Of a stretch of 64,000 bases of DNA, positions 1-8,040 are shown in pieces. The notes beneath the pieces are model-generated. The model searched no databases, was not told the origin of the DNA, and saw nothing but the letters and a program-made list of their open reading frames with translations. Each line of letters opens with the position of its first letter. Positions within the stretch are counted from its first letter, which is position 1. The DNA is from Roseiarcus sp963783175 (GTDB lineage: Bacteria > Pseudomonadota > Alphaproteobacteria > Rhizobiales > Beijerinckiaceae), in contig CAWANG010000010.1 in NCBI GenBank assembly GCA_963783175.1, positions 1-64,000 on the forward strand. The letters run 5' to 3'. The position numbers were made by a program, and so were the translations under genes.

Positions 1-2364
1 GGCGATCCTCCGGCAGCTTCGCGGTACACCGAAGCGAGGCTCGATCGCCTCGCGCTCGAACTGCTCGACGATCTCGACAAAGACACGGTCGATTTCAAGC
101 CGAACTACGACGAGAAGGAGCTGGAGCCAGTCGTCCTGCCGGCGCGCTTCCCTAACCTTTTGGTGAACGGCGCGGGCGGCATCGCGGTCGGCATGGCGAC
201 CAACATTCCGCCGCACAACCTCGGCGAGACAATCGACGGCCTGCTCGCGATGATCGATAGGCCCGACATCACGCTCGACGAATTGATGGAGCTCATTCCC
301 GGGCCCGACTTCCCGACCGGCGCGAACATCCTCGGGCGCGCCGGGATCCGCGCCGCGTACGCGACCGGGCGCGGGTCGATTGTCATGCGCGCCAAGGTCG
401 CGGTCGAGGAGCTCCGCAAGGACCGCGAGGCGCTGATCGTCAGCGAGATTCCCTACCAAGTCAACAAGGCGACGCTGATCGAGCGCATCGCCGATCTCGT
501 GCGCGAGAAGCGCGTCGAGGGCATCGCGGATCTCCGCGACAAGTCCGATCGCGACGGCATGCGCATCGTGATCGAACTTAGGCGCGACGCGGTCGCCGAC
601 GTGGTGCTCAATCAGCTCTGGCGGTTCACCGCCCTGCAATCGAGTTTCGGCGCCAACATGATCGCGCTGAATGGCGGCCGGCCGGAGATGCTGACGCTCT
701 CCGACATGCTGCGCGCCTTCCTCGATTTTCGCGAGGACGTGGTCACCCGGCGGACCAAATATCTGCTCGCCAAGGCGCGCGACAACGCGCATATCCAGGT
801 CGGCCTCGCGATCGCGGTCGCCAATATCGACGAGGTGATCCGCCTCATCCGCACCTCCCCCGACTCGGGCGCTGCGCGCGCCGCGCTGATGGAGCGGTCA
901 TGGCCAGCGCGCGACATGGCGCCCTTGATCGCGCTCATCGCCGATCCCCGCCATGCGCTCGACGCCGACGGCGCCATACGGCTCTCGGAAGCCCAGGCGC
1001 GCGCGATCCTCGAATTGCGCCTCGCGCGCCTGACCGCGCTCGGCCGCGACGAGATCGCCGAAGCGCTGAACCGCCTCGCTGGGGAAATCGCCGACTATCT
1101 CGATATTTTAAGCTCGCGTGCGCGACTGATGGGCATCATCCGCGACGAGCTCGTCAAGGCGAAGACAGATTTCGCCACCCCGCGCCGCACGATCATCCTC
1201 GACAGCGACGCCGACATGGAGGACGAGGACCTCATCCAGCGCGAGGACATGGTCGTGCTCGTGAGCCATGGCGGCTACATCAAGCGCGCGCCGCTTTCGG
1301 CCTATCGCGCCCAAAGGCGCGGCGGCAAGGGCCGCGGGGCGATGGCCACGCGCGAAGAGGACTTCGTCGCAAGGCTGTTCGTCGCCTCGACCCATCAGCC
1401 GGTGCTGTTTTTCTCGTCTGCGGGACAGGTCTACAAGGAGAAGGTGTGGCGCCTGCCGCTCGCGGCGCCGCAGTCGCGCGGCAAGGCGCTGATCAACCTG
1501 CTGCCGCTCGAGACGGGCGAGCGCATCACCACGATCATGCCGTTGCCGGAGGACGAGGCGACCTGGGATTCGTACGACGTGATGTTCGCCACCACCCGCG
1601 GCACGGTCAGGCGCAACAAGCTCAGCGATTTCACCCAGGTCAACCGCAACGGCAAGCTCGCCATGCGGCTCGACGAGGGCGAGCGCATCGTCGACGTGCA
1701 AATCTGCTCCGACAAGGACGACGTGCTGCTGACGACGGCGCGCGGCCAGTGCATCCGGTTTCCCGTCGACGACGTCAGGGTTTTCAAAGGCCGCGATTCG
1801 ATGGGGGTGCGCGGCATCGCCCTAGCCGACGCCGACAGCGTGATTTCGCTTGCGATCCTCAATTCCTTCGACGCCAGCCCGGCCGAGCGCACCGCCTATC
1901 TCAAGCAGCGTCGCGCGCTCGCCGGCGAAGCCGCTGAAGAGCCGGGCGAAGGAGAGAGCGAAAGCGAGAACGGCGGCGAAACGAACGGCTCGGCGGCACT
2001 GACGCCGGAGCGCGTCGAGGAAATGGAAAAGGCGGAACAGAATATCCTGACGGTTTCCGAGAACGGTTACGGGAAACGAACGTCGTCGTTCGAGTATCGG
2101 GCCTCGGGCCGTGGCGGCAAAGGCGTCGCCGCAATGGCTGTCAACGACCGCAACGGCTCGCTCGTCGCCTCGTTCCCGGTGGCCGACAGCGACGAGATCA
2201 TGCTGGTTACGGACGCCGGCCAGCTCATCCGCGTACCCGTCGCCGGCATCCGCATCGCGGGCCGCGCGACCCAGGGCGTCATTGTCTTCGACACCGCCGT
2301 TGAGGAGCGGGTGGTCGCGGTCGATCGCATCAACGAGCCGGAAGGCGACGAGGACGAGGAGTAG
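1..2364 (+). CDS. gyrA: DNA gyrase subunit A, 5'-truncated by window edge
   Basis: GyrA breaks and rejoins DNA in the A2B2 gyrase that introduces negative supercoils. The frame is open from base 1, so about the first 115 residues lie outside the window. The catalytic tyrosine is in the RYTE motif at bases 22-33, followed by the conserved GIAVGMATNIPPHN and IPGPDFPT blocks and the EIPYQVNKA segment. The GyrA box QRRGGKG (about 1312-1332), with the C-terminal blade repeats after it, separates it from ParC. An acidic, Glu/Gly-rich insert (about 1930-2010) and an acidic tail are typical of alphaproteobacterial GyrA. The residue before Arg-Tyr is Ser where most family members have Met. The gene ends in TAG, 17 bases from the convergent MarR gene. 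Confidence 0.97.
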   Translation, partial: GDPPAASRYTEARLDRLALELLDDLDKDTVDFKPNYDEKELEPVVLPARFPNLLVNGAGGIAVGMATNIPPHNLGETIDGLLAMIDRPDITLDELMELIPGPDFPTGANILGRAGIRAAYATGRGSIVMRAKVAVEELRKDREALIVSEIPYQVNKATLIERIADLVREKRVEGIADLRDKSDRDGMRIVIELRRDAVADVVLNQLWRFTALQSSFGANMIALNGGRPEMLTLSDMLRAFLDFREDVVTRRTKYLLAKARDNAHIQVGLAIAVANIDEVIRLIRTSPDSGAARAALMERSWPARDMAPLIALIADPRHALDADGAIRLSEAQARAILELRLARLTALGRDEIAEALNRLAGEIADYLDILSSRARLMGIIRDELVKAKTDFATPRRTIILDSDADMEDEDLIQREDMVVLVSHGGYIKRAPLSAYRAQRRGGKGRGAMATREEDFVARLFVASTHQPVLFFSSAGQVYKEKVWRLPLAAPQSRGKALINLLPLETGERITTIMPLPEDEATWDSYDVMFATTRGTVRRNKLSDFTQVNRNGKLAMRLDEGERIVDVQICSDKDDVLLTTARGQCIRFPVDDVRVFKGRDSMGVRGIALADADSVISLAILNSFDASPAERTAYLKQRRALAGEAAEEPGEGESESENGGETNGSAALTPERVEEMEKAEQNILTVSENGYGKRTSSFEYRASGRGGKGVAAMAVNDRNGSLVASFPVADSDEIMLVTDAGQLIRVPVAGIRIAGRATQGVIVFDTAVEERVVAVDRINEPEGDEDEE

Positions 2365-2381
2365 GCGAGCAGCCCCGCGCC

Positions 2382-2852
2382 TCAGCGCGTCCTCGACCCG
2401 CCGCGCGTTCGAGAGGCGACAGGCGTCTCCAGCTCCCGCAAGGCTGCCGCGAGCGCATCGATCAGTTGGGCTTTCGTCGAGGCTGAGAGCTCCGTCGCGC
2501 CTGCACGAAATTCCGCCGAGCGGACGGCGGAGAGCCGGGCCAGCAGGCTCTTGCCTCTCGCCGTAACGCTCACCGTCTTGCGACGGCGGTCCGTCGGGTG
2601 TTCCACGCGCTCGACAAGCTTGAGCCGGACGAGCCGGTCGACCATCTGGCTTACCGACGGCCGCGACATGCGCATCTTGGCGGCAAGACCGGACGGCGTG
2701 CTGTCGGGGAACGTCAGCGCGAAGTTTAGGAGAATGACCTGGGGCACGGTGACGGAGGCCCGCGCCATGAGGGTCAGAACCCGTCCGCGAGGATGGGACA
2801 CCTTGTTGACGAAAGCTTCGATGAGGCCGCCGAGCCGCTTGTCGCGCGTCAT
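2382..2852 (-). CDS. MarR family transcriptional regulator
   Basis: This is a winged-helix repressor of the MarR family, which usually binds a palindrome as a dimer and releases it on binding a phenolic or oxidant ligand. The helix-turn-helix (SGLAAKMRMSRPSVSQMVD) is followed by the wing with HPTDRRRK, both diagnostic. I chose the ATG at 2852 (156 residues) because the family starts about ten residues before the HPRGR segment and because the longer frame, open to 2966, would overlap the upstream gene by 64 bases. It probably shares a transcript with the NTF2-like gene whose start is at 3322, and may regulate the promoter at 3356-3387. The ligand is unknown. Confidence 0.85.
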   Translation of the reverse strand: MTRDKRLGGLIEAFVNKVSHPRGRVLTLMARASVTVPQVILLNFALTFPDSTPSGLAAKMRMSRPSVSQMVDRLVRLKLVERVEHPTDRRRKTVSVTARGKSLLARLSAVRSAEFRAGATELSASTKAQLIDALAAALRELETPVASRTRGGSRTR

Positions 2853-2902
2853 TCCCGTGAGCCAATCGATTGAACCTGTCGCGCGGCGGCCCTGGCCACG
2901 GC

Positions 2903-3322
2903 TCAAGTCGGATTGTTGCGGCGTTCGGCGTCCGCGCTCATTTTCGTGTTCTGAAAGGCCGCGCAAAACCAGCGGCCCTCACGCCTGACCATCGTAAGAG
3001 TCTGCAGCTTGTCGTACTGAACGGACGCGCCTGCTCCGATCCCGCCGGCCGTCAGCACGATCGCGGCGTCGTCGCCGAGCGGCGTCTTGCGGAGCGTCCT
3101 GATCGCCATCCGCGTCCCTTTCTGCCATTTCGTGAACACCTGAACGTGATTGGATTCGATCTCGTCGCGACCCACCAGGACCTCGCCGAGATAGATGACG
3201 TAGGTCGCAGCTTCGGTGAACGAGCGGGCGAATGCGCGAGCGTCGCCGGCATTCCAGGCCGTCCGGATGCGGTCTAGACAATCTTCGACCGTGTCCTTCG
3301 GGTGCGCAATCGCGTCCGCCAT
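2903..3322 (-). CDS. SgcJ/EcaC-type NTF2-like protein
   Basis: The product is 139 residues with the cone-shaped NTF2/SnoaL-like fold signature: an N-terminal helix around RIRTAWNAGDARAFARSFTE, a VIYLGEVLVGRDEI strand-loop, and C-terminal strands ending RREGRWFCAAFQNTKM. SgcJ/EcaC proteins resemble ketosteroid-isomerase-like enzymes, but few have a proven reaction, so no substrate is assigned. The start at 3322 has a strong ribosome site (GAGAGGAG, 3329-3336 on the minus strand). It is the first gene after a clear promoter and is followed by the MarR gene, so a ligand-controlled two-gene operon is likely. Confidence 0.85.
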   Translation of the reverse strand: MADAIAHPKDTVEDCLDRIRTAWNAGDARAFARSFTEAATYVIYLGEVLVGRDEIESNHVQVFTKWQKGTRMAIRTLRKTPLGDDAAIVLTAGGIGAGASVQYDKLQTLTMVRREGRWFCAAFQNTKMSADAERRNNPT

Positions 3323-3355
3323 GTATCGCTCCTCTCGCCATTAATTTCATCTCTA

Positions 3356-3387
3356 AATATAGTTCATATGTACAAATTAAATGTCAA
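3356..3387 (-). promoter_or_regulatory. Promoter with embedded palindrome (candidate MarR operator)
   Basis: Reading the minus strand, a perfect TTGACA -35 box (3387-3382) is followed by an AT-rich spacer and TATATT (3361-3356). A near-perfect palindrome, GTACATATGAAC (3373-3362), sits between the boxes, where a bound repressor would block RNA polymerase. The spacer to TATATT is 20 bases, so AACTAT at 17 bases is an alternative -10. The downstream genes are the NTF2-like protein and a MarR regulator, hence the inference of autoregulation. Confidence 0.6.
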
Positions 3388-3531
3388 TGGCCGCGTCTTC
3401 TTGTCGGGCTAGCGGGGCGATCCCAGGCGCGATGGCCTTGAGCTTTCGCACCGCTCAATTCCCCCCGAAGCGAAACGGCTCTAGGATCGCGGCGCCCGCG
3501 CGAGGCGGCGCGGCGAGAAGGACAGCTTCGT

Positions 3532-5169
3532 ATGGTTCGACGCGCGCGCGACGTTCTGCTCGACATCCTCCGCGACGAGGGCGTGACTCACGTCTTCGGC
3601 AATCCCGGCTCGACCGAGATGCCGCTGATGGACGCGCTCGTCGACGCGCCCGACATCCGCTACATCCTGGGCCTGCAGGAGGCGACCGCGGTCGGCATGG
3701 CCGACGGCTGGGCGCTCGCCTCGGGCCGCGCCGCCTTCGTCAACCTGCACGCTATGGGCGGCCTGGGCAACGCCATGGGCGTGCTCGTCGCCTCGAAGGC
3801 GAGCGAGACGCCGCTCGTCGTGGCCGCCGGCCAACAGGACACCCGCCACTTGATGACCGAGCCGTGGCTTTCGGGCGATCTCGTCGCCCTCGCGGGGCCG
3901 GTGACAAAATGGGCGAAGGAGCTCAGGCGCGGCGAGGATGTCGGCCAGGCTTTGCGCCGCGCGTTCGAGGTCTGCCGCACGCCGCCGAGCGGACCGGTCT
4001 TTCTGTCGCTGCCGATGGACATTCTCGACCAGGAGGTGAGCCATCCGACGCCGCGGGGGTCTTCGCCGCCGCGCCTCGGCCCTTCGCCGGACGCAATGCG
4101 GCTCGCTGAGACGCTCGCTGCCTTCGATCCGGACCGGGTCGTGGTGCTGCTCGGCGACGACTTGCCGGCGGCGGCGAGCGGGGGACTGGTCGCCTTCGCC
4201 GAGGCCGGCGGCTATGCGGTCTGGGGAACGCAGCTCACCTCCCGCACCGCCTTTCCCTCAGCCCATCCATGCTGGGCGGGCGTACTCAAACCCGATTTCG
4301 CCGACATGCGCGCCCACTTCAAGGCGTCGCAGGCGATCGTGCTGGTCGGCGGACGCGCTTTCGTCGCCTACCCTTATCGCGACGCCGAGCCCGTGCCCGA
4401 AGGCGTCGCAGTCCTCCATATCGCCGATAACCCGGAGGCGTTCGGCCGCGAGCATGCCGCCGATATGGCGCTCCTCGGCGACATCGGGCTGACGCTGAAC
4501 GCGGCGGCCGGACGTCTCGCAGAGCTCACCGACCGGAACAAGGTAGCGGCGCGGCTCGCCGCGCGCGCGGCCCTCAGACGCGAGGCCAGGCAAGCAACGC
4601 GCCTGGATATCCTGGCCGAAAGCATGAGCCCGCCCCTGACTCCCGACGCGGCGGTGCTGGCGGCGCTCGACGCGCTGCCGCCCGACGCGTTGATCGCCAA
4701 CGATTCCGCGGCGACCTTCGGCCGCGTCCAGGATTTGCTGATGACGCAGCCCGGCCGTTACTTCTTCGCCCGCGGCGGCGTCCTCGGCTGCAGCATGCCG
4801 GCGGCGGTCGGCGCGGCGCTCGCGACCCGGGGCTGGGTGGCCTCGTTCGTCGGCGACGGCGGAGCGATGTATTCGCCGCAGGCTCTTTGGAGCGCCGCCC
4901 GGTACCGCGCGCGGACGATCTTCTTCGTGTTCAACAATCGCCGCTACGGCGTGTTGCAGAACGTGGCTCGGCAGCTCGGCTACGCCAATGCCCTCGCCGG
5001 CCGGTTCGTGGGTATGGAGGTCGCCGATCCGGCCATCGACTTTCAAGCGCTTGCGGCCTCGATGGGGGTGCCGGCGGCGCACGCCGACGATCGTCATGCG
5101 ATCGGCGCCGCGGTTCACCGGGCATTGGGCCGCCAAGGCCCGTCGCTGATCGAAATCCCCATCCGATGA
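3532..5169 (+). CDS. Benzoylformate decarboxylase-like ThDP enzyme
   Basis: This 545-residue thiamin-diphosphate enzyme aligns along its length with benzoylformate decarboxylase (MdlC), which converts benzoylformate to benzaldehyde and CO2. Family landmarks are GNPGS with Ser27, the cofactor-activating Glu50 in LQEATAVG, NLHAMGGLGN with His73, and the ThDP/Mg motif GDGG...FNN near residues 443-470. The second active-site histidine (His281 of the Pseudomonas enzyme) is replaced by Tyr280 in AFVAYPYRD. The substrate may therefore differ, or turnover may be slower. No mandelate-pathway genes are adjacent. The assignment to the MdlC branch is firm; the substrate is not. Confidence 0.85.
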   Translation: MVRRARDVLLDILRDEGVTHVFGNPGSTEMPLMDALVDAPDIRYILGLQEATAVGMADGWALASGRAAFVNLHAMGGLGNAMGVLVASKASETPLVVAAGQQDTRHLMTEPWLSGDLVALAGPVTKWAKELRRGEDVGQALRRAFEVCRTPPSGPVFLSLPMDILDQEVSHPTPRGSSPPRLGPSPDAMRLAETLAAFDPDRVVVLLGDDLPAAASGGLVAFAEAGGYAVWGTQLTSRTAFPSAHPCWAGVLKPDFADMRAHFKASQAIVLVGGRAFVAYPYRDAEPVPEGVAVLHIADNPEAFGREHAADMALLGDIGLTLNAAAGRLAELTDRNKVAARLAARAALRREARQATRLDILAESMSPPLTPDAAVLAALDALPPDALIANDSAATFGRVQDLLMTQPGRYFFARGGVLGCSMPAAVGAALATRGWVASFVGDGGAMYSPQALWSAARYRARTIFFVFNNRRYGVLQNVARQLGYANALAGRFVGMEVADPAIDFQALAASMGVPAAHADDRHAIGAAVHRALGRQGPSLIEIPIR

Positions 5170-5178
5170 TCTTTTGGA

Positions 5179-5280
5179 GGCCCTCGTCCGGCTGGCTTCG
5201 CCGTCCACTGCCCCCGCATAGGGCGTCGAAAGACACCCGTCTTTCGACGGGCTTTGCGGGGGAGAGCTGGGGTGAGGGCT
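5179..5280. repeat. Dispersed palindromic unit with strong nested hairpin
   Basis: GTCGAAAGAC (5225-5234) and GTCTTTCGAC (5239-5248) form a perfect 10-bp stem with a 4-base loop. Around it CCCCCGCA (5211-5218) pairs with TGCGGGGG (5255-5262), and GCCCTC near 5180 pairs with GAGGGC near 5274. It fills the gap between two convergent genes and could serve as a two-way terminator. A related motif occurs at 15790-15890, which suggests a REP-like family. Confidence 0.6.
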
Positions 5281-5791
5281 ATGCCGTTCGCACGAGCCTC
5301 GCTTCGATCTTCGGCGAAGCTTTAAGCGTCTGCAGCACGACGCAGTAGCGCTCGGTGAGCTTGAGCAATGTGTCGAGTTGGTCCTGCGGCGCGTCAGTGT
5401 CGAGCGCGAATTTGAGCCGGATGTCGGCGAAGCCGACCGGCGTATCCTTTGCGACGCCGAGCGTGCCGCGAAAGTCGAGATCGCCTTCCGCCGTCACCTC
5501 GCCCGAGCGCAAAGTCACGCCTATCGACGTCGCAACCGCCTTCAGCGTCACGCCGGCGCAGGCGACCAGCGCCTCGAGCAGCATGTCGCCGGAGCAGAGT
5601 TCGGCTCCGCTTCCACCGGTCGCGGGATGAAGCCCGGCGACCGCGAGCGCCCGTCCGGTTTCGACTTTGCAGGCGATGGCGGCGGAATCGAGCGCGCCGC
5701 TTGCGCGCAGCGTCACCAGCCCCGCCCTCGGGTCGGCGCGGTAGCGGTCCTTGAGCGGCGCCTGGATCGCGCGCAATTCGTCAACGTTCAT
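5279..5791 (-). CDS. OsmC family protein
   Basis: The 170-residue product is an OsmC/Ohr-like protein, a family of dimeric thiol peroxidases that reduce organic hydroperoxides. The two conserved cysteines are visible as Cys78 in ALVACAGVTLKA and Cys150 in TERYCVVLQTL, in the usual buried-helix contexts. The SGAELCSGDMLLEALVAC segment matches the central-helix signature, which supports the generic OsmC class rather than strict Ohr. Its neighbour downstream in the transcript direction is the convergent decarboxylase-like gene. It follows the DUF2218 gene on the same strand by 21 bases and may be cotranscribed with it. Confidence 0.85.
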   Translation of the reverse strand: MNVDELRAIQAPLKDRYRADPRAGLVTLRASGALDSAAIACKVETGRALAVAGLHPATGGSGAELCSGDMLLEALVACAGVTLKAVATSIGVTLRSGEVTAEGDLDFRGTLGVAKDTPVGFADIRLKFALDTDAPQDQLDTLLKLTERYCVVLQTLKASPKIEARLVRTA

Positions 5792-5812
5792 TTTCGTGCG
5801 TCTCCTTCCTCT

Positions 5813-6109
5813 TCACCCGACCTTCGGCCCCGACCAATCGAACCGCAGCGGCGCTTCGCGGAAGGCGAAGCGGTCGAGGTGGCTCGCGACCACGCCTTTC
5901 ATGCGCTCGACCGTTTCGCTCTCTTCACCCTCGATCGTGACCAGAAGCGCATCTTCGCCCGCCTCGAGTTGAACGACCGCAGCGGGAAACTTGACCACGC
6001 CCTTCCGGTCCGAGAGGTCGACCTCGAGCCTGTGGCTCCAATGCTTGCAAAGCTGCTGAAGATATTTGGCGGCGCCGGCGGTCGGAACGCTGGCCTTGGC
6101 GATCGGCAT
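5813..6109 (-). CDS. DUF2218 domain-containing protein
   Basis: This small protein of 98 residues starts at the ATG at 6109 (MPIAKASVPT). A longer frame open to 6421 is antisense to coaD and has no protein character. The order of motifs is typical of DUF2218: an N-terminal Ala/Thr-rich strand, CKHWSHRLEVD, a Lys/Phe-Pro strand, and a C-terminal segment ending FREAPLRFDWSGP. Some members sit beside siderophore or metal genes, but no function is established. It is divergent from coaD and probably precedes osmC in one transcript. Confidence 0.8.
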   Translation of the reverse strand: MPIAKASVPTAGAAKYLQQLCKHWSHRLEVDLSDRKGVVKFPAAVVQLEAGEDALLVTIEGEESETVERMKGVVASHLDRFAFREAPLRFDWSGPKVG

Positions 6110-6220
6110 GCTCAAAGGTCCTTCGAAGCGCGCGACGGCGGTGGGGCGTCGGGCGGCTTGCAATTGTACCTGACCTCTTGCCCGCTTGTCGCGGCCCCCG
6201 GAGCGGGCTAACGGTTGCCG

Positions 6221-6718
6221 GTGAACCGCGTCGGCTTCTTTTCCGGCTCCTTCGACCCGATGACCAACGGCCATCTGGACGTCATCGAGCATGCGGCGGC
6301 GCTTTGTGACCGGCTGGTGATCGGCGTCGGCTCCAATCCAAACAAGGCCGGGCTGTTCACGGTCGAGGAGCGGCTGAAACTCATCCGCGAGGCGGCCGCG
6401 CCGATCATGGCCAAGGCGCATTGCGAGCTCGAAGTGGTGGAATTCACCGGGCTTGCGGTCGAGGCGGCGCGCAAGGCGGGGGCGACGCTGATCGTCAGAG
6501 GCCTGCGCGATTCGACCGATTTCGACTACGAGATGCAGATGGCGGGCATGAACGGCGCGATGGCGCCGGAACTGCGTACTGTCTTCCTGCCCGCCTCCTC
6601 GCCAGTCAGGCCGATCACCGCGACGCTGGTGCGCCAGGTCGCCTCGATGGGCGGCGACGCCTCCCCTTTCGCCCCGCCAAACGTCGTCAAGGCGCTCAAG
6701 GCAAAGTTCAAAGAATAA
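6221..6718 (+). CDS. coaD: Phosphopantetheine adenylyltransferase
   Basis: CoaD transfers AMP from ATP to 4'-phosphopantetheine, the penultimate step of coenzyme A synthesis, in the cytoplasm. The nucleotidyltransferase motif GSFDPMTNGHLDVI contains the T/HxGH-type histidine, IVRGLRDSTDFDYEMQM is the substrate loop, and SSPVRPITATLVRQVASMGGD corresponds to the ISSTxVR end motif. I chose GTG at 6221 because it reproduces the usual distance to the first glycine; TTG at 6215 is also possible. GyrA-coaD proximity is common in Hyphomicrobiales, but here the next gene is an aminotransferase-fold decarboxylase. Confidence 0.93.
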   Translation: MNRVGFFSGSFDPMTNGHLDVIEHAAALCDRLVIGVGSNPNKAGLFTVEERLKLIREAAAPIMAKAHCELEVVEFTGLAVEAARKAGATLIVRGLRDSTDFDYEMQMAGMNGAMAPELRTVFLPASSPVRPITATLVRQVASMGGDASPFAPPNVVKALKAKFKE

Positions 6719-6741
6719 GGCTCCGAAACAGGCATCCCGAT

Positions 6742-8037
6742 ATGGACGATTCCGTACGAGAGCGTGTGGATCGCGCGCTTATCCGATATGGCGGAAAGTT
6801 TTCGGAATTCATTGCGGCTTCGGCCAAGGGATCGTTCATCTACGACGCGGGTGGCCGGCGCGTGCTCGATTTCACGTCAGGCCAGATGAGCGCTATCCTC
6901 GGCCACTCGCACCCGGCCATTGTTGAAACCGTGCGGCGCTCGATCGCGACACTCGACCATCTGTTCAGCGGCATGCTGTCTGAGCCGGTCATCGGCCTGG
7001 CGGAAGCCTTGACCGCGATCACGCCCCCCGGGCTCGACCGCGTCCTGCTGCTTAGCACGGGCGCCGAATCCAACGAGGCGGCGCTCAAGATGGCGCGCCT
7101 TGCTACCGGCGGCTACGAGGTCGTCGGCTTTGCGCAGTCGTGGCATGGAATGACTGGCGGGGCCGCCGCCGCGACCTACGCCGCCGGGCGGCGCGGCTAT
7201 GGCCCGCTCAGCGTCGGGGGCCTCGCGATCATGGCGCCGAACCTCTATCGCCCGTCTTTCGGAGCGCCGTCGAGCTACGACTGGAAGGCCGAGGCCGATT
7301 ACGGCTTCGACCTTGTCGACCGGCAATCGACCGGGGCGCTCGCCGCCTTCATCGCCGAGCCGATCCTGAGCTCCGGCGGCATCCTCGACCTGCCGCCGGG
7401 CTATCTTGCCGAGCTCAAGCGGCATTGCGAGAAACGGGGCATGATGCTGATCGTCGACGAGGCGCAGACCGGCCTCGGCCGGACCGGCGAGATGTTCGCC
7501 TTTTCGCGCGACGGGATCGTTCCGGACCTCCTCACCCTGTCCAAGACCCTCGGCGCCGGCCTGCCGCTGGCTGCGGTCCTCACTTCGGCGGAAATCGAGC
7601 AGCGCTGCCATGAGCGCGGCTTCCTCTTCTACACAACCCATGTCTCCGACCCTCTGCCGGCGGCCGTCGGCCTGGCGGTGCTGGAGGTCATCGTTCGCGA
7701 GAAACTGGAGAAGCGCGCCGCGGAGGCGGGAAAACGCCTGAGGAAGGGACTCGAAACATTGCGTGACGAATTCGATTGCATCGGCGACGTGCGCGGCCGC
7801 GGCCTCCTGCTCGGCATGGAGATCGTCAAAGACAAAAAGTCGCGCAAACCCGACACGGCGCTCGGCGCGCGCATCACCGACAAGGCGATGGAGCTCGGCC
7901 TTTCGATGAACATCGTGAACCTACCGGGGATGGGAGGCGTCTTCCGCATTGCTCCGCCGCTCACCGTCAGCGACGACGAGATCGATCTCGGCGTGACGAT
8001 CCTGCGCGACGCGGTGCGCGGCGCGCTGAAGGGGTAG
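6742..8037 (+). CDS. dgdA: 2,2-dialkylglycine decarboxylase (pyruvate-dependent)
   Basis: The product is a 431-residue class III aminotransferase-fold PLP enzyme. Dialkylglycine decarboxylase removes CO2 from 2,2-dialkylglycines such as 2-aminoisobutyrate and passes the amino group to pyruvate. Nearly every block of the Burkholderia enzyme is recognisable, including LDFTSGQMS with Gln48, AQSWHGMTG, DEAQTGLGRTG, the PLP lysine Lys268 in TLSKTLGAGLPLAA, FYTTHVSDPLP, and NIVNLPGMGGVFRIAPPLT. The offset to the known enzyme (Q52, K272) is a constant four residues. The frame is open far upstream, but that part is out-of-frame coaD; ATG 6742 is the natural start. No DgdR-type regulator is adjacent. 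Confidence 0.92.
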   Translation: MDDSVRERVDRALIRYGGKFSEFIAASAKGSFIYDAGGRRVLDFTSGQMSAILGHSHPAIVETVRRSIATLDHLFSGMLSEPVIGLAEALTAITPPGLDRVLLLSTGAESNEAALKMARLATGGYEVVGFAQSWHGMTGGAAAATYAAGRRGYGPLSVGGLAIMAPNLYRPSFGAPSSYDWKAEADYGFDLVDRQSTGALAAFIAEPILSSGGILDLPPGYLAELKRHCEKRGMMLIVDEAQTGLGRTGEMFAFSRDGIVPDLLTLSKTLGAGLPLAAVLTSAEIEQRCHERGFLFYTTHVSDPLPAAVGLAVLEVIVREKLEKRAAEAGKRLRKGLETLRDEFDCIGDVRGRGLLLGMEIVKDKKSRKPDTALGARITDKAMELGLSMNIVNLPGMGGVFRIAPPLTVSDDEIDLGVTILRDAVRGALKG

Positions 8038-8040
8038 CGG

